From positions 1 through 35,425 of the forward strand of contig JACQBS010000004.1 of NCBI GenBank assembly GCA_016194325.1: a stretch of 35,425 bases of DNA, in the 5' to 3' direction. The notes below the pieces were generated by a model, which was given only the letters and a program-made list of their open reading frames with translations, did no database searches and was not told the DNA's origin. The DNA comes from Nitrospinota bacterium. Its GTDB lineage: Bacteria > Nitrospinota > Nitrospinia > UBA9942. Below, in pieces: positions 32,014 to 35,425 of the stretch; position 1 is the first letter of the stretch, and each line of letters opens with the position of its first letter. The position numbers and the translations under genes are program-made.

Positions 32014-32028
32014 AGCTATTCTCCTTTT

Positions 32029-32520
32029 TTAATAATAAACAACGACCTCTTTTTTCCCAAACTCCTTTGCCTTTTCAAAACTCCCTAAAAAAATATCAAT
32101 CCTCTTGCCTTTGATTTTTCCCCCTACATCTTCAGCCTTAAACCATCCATATTTTTCAAGATATACCTCGCTGCCGAGAGGAATAACCGCAGGGTCAACC
32201 GCTATCACTCCAACCCTTACCTCTGTCCCTGATGCAGTCTTCCCATCCCGCCATTTCGGGATATTGATACAAACAGGAGAGTTACAGTAGGCAGTAGCAA
32301 CAAAGATACCTTTCTTTTTCTCCAATAATTTTTCCTTTTCCTTAACCTCGCTTTGCAATTTCTTAACCCTGTCACCGAAAAAATTGATTATCTCTTGATT
32401 CTCCCTTTTAATTTCCTCCCTCTCTAACTTCCTTCCCTCATGTATCCCTATTTGAATTGCAAAAATAATCAATATAAATAAACTGATTATCCCAACCATT
32501 AATTTATCCGTTCTTGTCAT
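32029..32520 (-). CDS. membrane-anchored 3D-domain protein
   Basis: From the ATG at 32520 the protein is 163 residues. One N-terminal TM helix lies at about 8-26 and a charged coiled coil at 30-70. The 3D domain follows: FVATAYCNSP, ASGTEVRVGVIAVDPAVIP and DVGGKIKGKRIDIF with the three Asp residues of the family. These domains are lytic-transglycosylase-like (MltA-type) and cut or bind peptidoglycan. It may help infection or lysis from the membrane. A longer start at 32556 would overlap the upstream small gene and lacks a spaced ribosome-binding site. Confidence 0.82.
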   Translation of the reverse strand: MTRTDKLMVGIISLFILIIFAIQIGIHEGRKLEREEIKRENQEIINFFGDRVKKLQSEVKEKEKLLEKKKGIFVATAYCNSPVCINIPKWRDGKTASGTEVRVGVIAVDPAVIPLGSEVYLEKYGWFKAEDVGGKIKGKRIDIFLGSFEKAKEFGKKEVVVYY

Positions 32521-32663
32521 TCGCCCTCCTTTTTTTCTTCTTGAGACAATAGCCATTTTTCAAGTTCAGTGTCCCTGTCGTTAGGCTCCTTCATCAACAA
32601 GCCTACAATCCCTATTAGAAGCCCAATCGCGAGAAGCAATAAAATTATTATGTAATTATTCAT
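32517..32663 (-). CDS. small membrane protein (48 aa)
   Basis: This frame starts ATGA over the stop of the HTH gene and ends ATGA over the start of the 3D gene, so it sits perfectly in the coupled operon. It encodes an N-terminal TM helix (NNYIIILLLLAIGLLIGIVG) and a charged tail (LEKWLLSQEEKKEG). With the 3D protein next to it, it may form a membrane complex. Function unknown. Confidence 0.65.
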   Translation of the reverse strand: MNNYIIILLLLAIGLLIGIVGLLMKEPNDRDTELEKWLLSQEEKKEGE

Positions 32664-32935
32664 AACCCTCCTCTTGCCGCCACTCTGCGGCGGTTTGTAT
32701 ATCGTTCAAGTTCATCGATACAAAACTTTGGATGTGATGTCGGGAATGGAAATTTGTAATGAGGAATGATTTTTTTCTGCACCCATTTTTGAAGAGTATC
32801 AACCTGAATCCCCAGATAAGCCGCTGCTTCTTTTAGAGAAATATATTTTTTTTTGAATAGAGGGGTCGGGGATGATGTAGGAGGGCCACCATCCCCTTTG
32901 GGGAGAATATTAGGTTTTTGTTTATCTTTTCTCAT
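32660..32935 (-). CDS. HTH excisionase-like protein
   Basis: This 91-residue protein has a MerR/excisionase HTH at about 30-85: SLKEAAAYLGIQVDTLQKWV, then KKIIPHYKFPFPTSHPKFCI. The final helix ELERYTNRRRV follows. The N-terminus is low-complexity with PSPTPLF. It could be an Xis-like factor or early regulator. It overlaps neighbours by four bases at each end. Confidence 0.7.
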   Translation of the reverse strand: MRKDKQKPNILPKGDGGPPTSSPTPLFKKKYISLKEAAAYLGIQVDTLQKWVQKKIIPHYKFPFPTSHPKFCIDELERYTNRRRVAARGGL

Positions 32936-33168
32936 TTCATAATCTCCATTGCCTTCTTGCCGATTTCTCTGATAGTGTTGTGATAAAGAAGGCGATGCTC
33001 AGTGCAGCAGAAGACCTGGTCAATCCGTTTTGGAACAAACTCTCTCCTGCAGCTTAAGAGCTTGCATACAGGACGCTGTGACAAAGTATCCATGCTTATT
33101 TGTAAAGTTTTTTTATCTTCCTGATAGGTTTCTATAGTGGATATATTTTCTTGTAGCATAGAACTCAT
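32932..33168 (-). CDS. small zinc-binding protein
   Basis: This 78-residue protein has a C-x4-C then FCCTEH pattern inside VCKLLSCRREFVPKRIDQVF, a compact zinc motif that resembles those with CxxCxxxFxP...QxxC found in small phage proteins. The N-terminal 30 residues are polar. It overlaps the 47-residue gene upstream (ATGA) and the HTH gene downstream (ATGA). Confidence 0.6.
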   Translation of the reverse strand: MSSMLQENISTIETYQEDKKTLQISMDTLSQRPVCKLLSCRREFVPKRIDQVFCCTEHRLLYHNTIREIGKKAMEIMK

Positions 33169-33308
33169 TTTTGGATATCTTCTCTATCTAGTTCGCTGAT
33201 ATCTTCTACATTCAGCGAGTATTTTTTATATATAGCAAATATTTCGTTTATACCATTCAAGAGTTCCAACTCTTTCTCTCTTTCCGTTTTTACTTCTATA
33301 GTTTTCAT
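33165..33308 (-). CDS. short acidic protein (47 aa)
   Basis: A 47-residue frame lies between the CII-like and zinc genes, after GGAGG nine bases before its ATG. Its stop overlaps the next start as ATGA. The product is acidic and helical (REKELELLNGINEIFAIYKK, LNVEDISELDREDIQ). No family recognised. The coupling and ribosome-binding site make it likely to be translated. Confidence 0.6.
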   Translation of the reverse strand: MKTIEVKTEREKELELLNGINEIFAIYKKYSLNVEDISELDREDIQK

Positions 33309-33329
33309 AATTTTATACCTCCAAAGATG

Positions 33330-33821
33330 TTAAACTTTAGCGGATTTGACCCTCTCTTTCATTTTTTCCAAAAGCTCCATCAATGCCTGAATATCCTCCA
33401 TTGCCTCTCGGTAGCAGGTCTTATATTCCCTCTCAGTAATTTTGCCGTCTTTAAGAGTCTTTGAAATTTCGGCGCAGGTTTCTCCAAACTCTTCATTCCA
33501 TTTTAAAAGAGCCTTCAAAACATCTTGCTGAGATTCGAGACCTGCCGGCATTTTCACAGGCGGGAGAAAACCGAATCTGACACAGAGCCAGAGAATCGGG
33601 ATATAAGCTCGTTTCGGGTCAATCTTTTCAATTGCAGCGATGATTTTTTCAATTCTATCAAGTGGGTTTCGGGTGCCTGATTGAGTATAATCCTCATCGG
33701 TGGCAGGAGCCTCTTTCCACTTTTGGATGAGGGTTTTTGATTGATGCAGAATATTTGCAACCTCTACTGCATCTCTGCGGATGCACTCCTCAAGAGCCTC
33801 GTAAGATTTCCATGATTTCAT
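33330..33821 (-). CDS. CII-like (CP76-type) regulatory protein
   Basis: This 163-residue protein begins YEALEECIRRDAVEVANILH and continues with TLIQKWKEAP, RIEKIIAAIEKIDPKRAYIP and ILWLCVRFGFLPPV. The pattern of an N-terminal HTH and a helix ending in 'LC..FGF' resembles phage regulatory CII proteins of the CP76 family. The C-terminus is a coiled coil (YREAMEDIQALMELLEKMKE). It is the first larger gene of the early operon, with GGAG ten bases upstream of its ATG. Confidence 0.6.
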   Translation of the reverse strand: MKSWKSYEALEECIRRDAVEVANILHQSKTLIQKWKEAPATDEDYTQSGTRNPLDRIEKIIAAIEKIDPKRAYIPILWLCVRFGFLPPVKMPAGLESQQDVLKALLKWNEEFGETCAEISKTLKDGKITEREYKTCYREAMEDIQALMELLEKMKERVKSAKV

Positions 33822-33878
33822 AATTCTATATCTCCATTAAAGATATAATTCCGAAACAGAACGGCATCATATAATCTA

Positions 33879-33907
33879 TTGACATGAATACTGAAAAAAG
33901 GTATAAA
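33879..33907 (+). promoter_or_regulatory. near-consensus promoter for a + strand RNA
   Basis: TTGACA at 33879-33884 and TATAAA at 33902-33907 are separated by exactly 17 bases. The predicted start is 33914, which is the first base of a long hairpin. The promoter fires away from the early operon, toward the repressor. Confidence 0.75.
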
Positions 33908-33913
33908 AGTATA

Positions 33914-34040
33914 AAACACAAAAGCCCCAGGCTACCGGTCAAAGTATCAAGGGGATTTGTGTTTTCGGGGTATGGAAGAGAAGGGTTCTTCTCTGAAGCA
34001 TGGGCAAAGGATAACTTTGCCTCACTCCACCCCTTTTTTA
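33914..34040 (+). ncRNA. candidate structured small RNA with terminator
   Basis: The predicted transcript starts with a hairpin: AAACACAAA pairs with TTTGTGTTT, then CCCC with GGGG, around a 22-base loop that contains the palindrome ACCGGT. A three-way junction follows. Its closing stem pairs GGGG (33967-33970) and TGGA with TCCA and CCCC (34030-34033). Inside are two perfect 7-bp hairpins: AGAGAAG/CTTCTCT with loop GGTT, and GGCAAAG/CTTTGCC. Six T residues (34034-34039) follow, as in a rho-independent terminator. Length is about 125 bases. I do not recognise a known RNA family. A 53-codon frame (33884-34045) overlaps, but its start is inside the promoter. Confidence 0.6.
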
Positions 34041-34057
34041 TTTGAAAGGAACTATTT

Positions 34058-34216
34058 ATGAAAATTAAAGTTGATATAAAAAAGCCTGACCTTAATAACA
34101 TTGAAATTTCCATAACATGCCCAAATTGCAAAAAAGTTATAAAGAAAAAAGTAAAAGACCTAAAAACAATAAAAGAATGCCCTTACTGCAAGGCACAAAT
34201 TATTTGGAAGAAGTAG
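34058..34216 (+). CDS. small zinc-ribbon protein (52 aa)
   Basis: This 52-residue frame follows GAAAGGA at a good distance. It has CPNC at 21-24 and CPYC at 41-44, a clear zinc ribbon, with basic linker KKVIKKKVKDLKTIKE. Such proteins are common in phage early regions. It lies 17 bases after the candidate RNA terminator and may be read by readthrough. Its end overlaps, in opposite direction, the RHH gene by 17 bases. The same 19-base leader precedes the gene at 34381. Confidence 0.6.
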   Translation: MKIKVDIKKPDLNNIEISITCPNCKKVIKKKVKDLKTIKECPYCKAQIIWKK

Positions 34217-34352
34217 ATTGAGTTATTCCCTTCTCAATCGCTTTTTTTAAGTAATTTGCAACAGAATCAAGCTGCCGAGTTGCTTCTTTTATAATTTTTT
34301 TAATCTCAGGGTCAAGCTTGATTGTAATAGTTACATTAGCTTTTTTTACCAT
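34200..34352 (-). CDS. ribbon-helix-helix-like small protein (50 aa)
   Basis: This 50-residue frame has a start strand VTITIKLDPEI and two helices, with KKIIKEATRQLDSVANYLKK in between, as in CopG/Arc type DNA-binding proteins. It is a candidate Cro- or antirepressor-like regulator in the immunity region. No clear ribosome-binding site: AGAGG lies close to the ATG. It lies convergent to the zinc-ribbon gene. Confidence 0.55.
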   Translation of the reverse strand: MVKKANVTITIKLDPEIKKIIKEATRQLDSVANYLKKAIEKGITQSTSSK

Positions 34353-34380
34353 ATAACCTCTAATTTATTTGAAAGGAACT

Positions 34381-34506
34381 ATGCCAATAAACGAAAAAGA
34401 ATATATCGGGTTTATTTTAGTTTCTTTGGCTTTGATTTTTTCGCTTATCATTGTCCATGAGTTATCTCCGATGGCTTTAAATTATTCTTCTTCTGAATGT
34501 GGATAG
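34381..34506 (+). CDS. small membrane protein (41 aa)
   Basis: A 41-residue frame follows GAAAGGA. It holds one TM helix at about 8-26 (YIGFILVSLALIFSLIIV) and a short tail. The leader of 19 bases (34364-34382) is identical to that of the zinc-ribbon gene at 34037-34055, so the two may be co-regulated or duplicated. Its 3' end overlaps the 60-residue gene on the other strand by 25 bases. Confidence 0.45.
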   Translation: MPINEKEYIGFILVSLALIFSLIIVHELSPMALNYSSSECG

Positions 34507-34664
34507 GGACGGAGCGTGATTATAAACTTTTCAAGCGGCTCATGGAGGTCAATAAACCTCATGTTTTTTATCCCCCTGATTGGAATGAGGCGCATTATAT
34601 TCCACTCCTCATCATTCTCAAGCTGGAAACTAATATCATCATCATTTAACATTCTAACTATCAT
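34482..34664 (-). CDS. first early-operon protein (60 aa, unknown)
   Basis: This 60-residue acidic protein is the first gene of the leftward unit. It begins MIVRMLNDDDISFQLENDEE and ends in a beta-like FIITLRPYPHSEEE. No HTH is seen, so it is not an obvious Cro. Its promoter (TTGACA at 34701-34696, TATATA at 34679-34674) predicts a start only three bases before the ATG, so the message would be almost leaderless. There is no Shine-Dalgarno. Confidence 0.5.
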   Translation of the reverse strand: MIVRMLNDDDISFQLENDEEWNIMRLIPIRGIKNMRFIDLHEPLEKFIITLRPYPHSEEE

Positions 34665-34673
34665 GGAAAGAAA

Positions 34674-34724
34674 TATATACCAATGCGTATAATCTTGTCA
34701 AGTAAAAAAACGCATGAGTATTAT
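34674..34724. promoter_or_regulatory. divergent overlapping promoters with operator-like inverted repeat
   Basis: Leftward: TTGACA on the minus strand (34701-34696) and TATATA (34679-34674), 16 bases apart. Rightward: TTGTCA (34695-34700) and TATTAT (34719-34724), 18 apart. The two -35 boxes overlap almost fully, so the promoters should compete. The inverted repeat ATGCGT (34683-34688) and ACGCAT (34710-34715) flanks the shared -35 and is a candidate repressor operator. Confidence 0.7.
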
Positions 34725-34746
34725 TTTATTTTTGGAGGGAAATATC

Positions 34747-35211
34747 TTGACCAGCAAAGCCTTTGTTGATAGACTTCGGCTTATTATTAAAGAATTGGCT
34801 GAAGAAAAACAAACAAAATTTGCAAAACTCATAAATACATATCAAGCAAATGTAGGTCGTTGGATAAATCCAAAAATACAAAGTTTCCCGGATGAAAGAC
34901 ATCTTGCAGCTATACAAAAGCATCTTGGAGTCAACCTTAACTGGCTACTTACCGGTGAAGGTGAGATGTTTGTTAAAAAAGAGGCTCCTCTTGCAGTCCA
35001 TGAAGCCCTTGCAGGATACGGCTTCAATTCAAAAGAACGGGAATATATAGACAAACTCATTAAAATACTCCGAACAAAACAGGATAAGACAGTCCGGGCA
35101 ATCAAACAGAATATAGACGCATTCCTTGACAACCCGGATAAAAAAAACGAAGTAGAGTCCGATGTCTCCGGTGTTACAGACAAGGATATCAAGACTGCGA
35201 ATGTCAAATGA
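34747..35211 (+). CDS. CI-like XRE repressor without a protease domain
   Basis: The TTG at 34747 is the best start: GGAGG (34734-34738) is eight bases away, while an ATG at 34714 has no ribosome-binding site and lies in the promoter. From TTG the protein is 154 residues. Residues 1-65 are an HTH of the phage-repressor type: KAFVDRLRLIIKELAEEKQT, then LINTYQANVGRWI and LAAIQKHLGVNLNWLLTGEG. The linker and C-terminal helices carry YIDKLIKILRTKQDKTVRAI. No S24/LexA self-cleavage domain is present, so induction cannot be by simple RecA cleavage. It is the probable lysogeny regulator. Confidence 0.8.
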   Translation: MTSKAFVDRLRLIIKELAEEKQTKFAKLINTYQANVGRWINPKIQSFPDERHLAAIQKHLGVNLNWLLTGEGEMFVKKEAPLAVHEALAGYGFNSKEREYIDKLIKILRTKQDKTVRAIKQNIDAFLDNPDKKNEVESDVSGVTDKDIKTANVK

Positions 35212-35305
35212 GGCTGTGATTAATGATGGTGGTGTATATACTACTCCTGATGTGATTGCGCGAATATTATGTAGAAAAATGATTAAAGGCTTTATTGACA
35301 ATTAA
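35201..35305 (+). CDS. short frame, possibly a gene cut by the IS element
   Basis: A 34-residue frame starts at an ATG inside the last codons of the repressor. It reads SNEAVINDGGVYTTPDVIAR, then ILCRKMIKGFID. The GGVYTTP---AR---- pattern resembles the start of N6-adenine methyltransferases with GVYYTP. It ends 22 bases before the transposase stop, at the IS edge. It may be the 5' remnant of a modification gene disrupted by the IS; the likeness is short and weak. Confidence 0.3.
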   Translation: MSNEAVINDGGVYTTPDVIARILCRKMIKGFIDN

Positions 35306-35327
35306 ACCTTTTTATGGAGGCCCACAT

Positions 35328-35425
35328 TCAACCTTGAAGTGCAACAAAAGAAGAAGCCACTTCAAGTGGTGTTTTAAAGCCCAGACACTTTCTGGGACGG
35401 TTATTAATAAGAGATTCGATATGAG
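35328..35425 (-). mobile_element. IS30-family transposase, C-terminal end (window edge)
   Basis: The minus strand encodes INNRPRKCLGFKTPLEVAS, then SFVALQG and stop. The NNRPRKxLGFKTPxEV motif is the well-conserved end of IS30-family transposases, which use a DDE chemistry. Only about 32 residues are in the window. The sequence CCACATTCAACCTTGAAGTGC near the stop resembles the end region of such elements. The element runs off to the right. Confidence 0.88.

Noticed and set aside
33884..34045. 53-codon + frame over the ncRNA
   Set aside because: Its ATG overlaps the -35/-10 spacer, so the transcript would start after it, and there is no ribosome-binding site.
33826..34131. 101-codon minus-strand frame opposite the candidate ncRNA and zinc-ribbon gene
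   Set aside because: It starts at a TTG without ribosome-binding site, has odd composition, and is antisense to a promoter, perfect RNA stems and a better-supported + gene.

Overview
The window is the left end of a prophage integrated in the chromosome of an AT-rich bacterium (roughly 40% G+C by eye). The first 4.1 kb is host DNA on the + strand: a gene tail, hpt, ftsH, folP, then a separately promoted pair of small genes. The host is not identifiable with certainty. The hpt-ftsH-folP order and the abundant short palindromic repeats, which encode peptides such as IPLNPPFIKG, resemble uncultured Nitrospirota or Desulfobacterota-type genomes; that placement is a guess.

At 4129-4177 lies only the 3' half of a tRNA-Glu(TTC), from the anticodon stem to CCA, with no D arm. 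This is the classic scar of site-specific integration into a tRNA gene. Everything to its right is phage, almost all on the minus strand. No integrase is present and the window ends inside an IS30-family element, so the right end of the prophage, with the integrase and the reconstituted tRNA, should lie outside.

Reading the phage from right to left (its transcription direction): a CI-like repressor (+) faces an early operon across overlapping divergent promoters (34674-34724). A block of tiny genes and a candidate structured ncRNA (33914-34040) follow. Next come regulators, a 3D-domain protein, a displaced GPZ-like tail gene and a zinc-ribbon regulator. After these are a DUF5131 protein, a winged-helix protein, a radical SAM enzyme, a replication initiator and a helicase-loader-like gene. 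Then comes a ParB-like protein overlapping a fused ABC-ATPase/GNAT protein, with a convergent ASCH gene. The structural module follows in lambda order: small and large terminase, gpW-like, portal, S49 protease with a nested scaffold, a P22-type coat, FI- and FII-like proteins and a U-like terminator. A lysis cassette interrupts it, and then come tail tube, chaperone with a -1 frameshift extension, tape measure, tail-tip proteins and a C1q-like tail fibre.

The most interesting module is 23965-25850. ParB-like, ABC-ATPase/Mom-like GNAT and ASCH proteins together suggest DNA base modification and its recognition, possibly served by the radical SAM and DUF5131 proteins 2-4 kb away. Other hidden features are a 115-codon frameshift extension with no start codon of its own, an internal scaffold start, a leaderless promoter for the ASCH gene, and host palindromic repeats inserted in frame into at least three phage genes.
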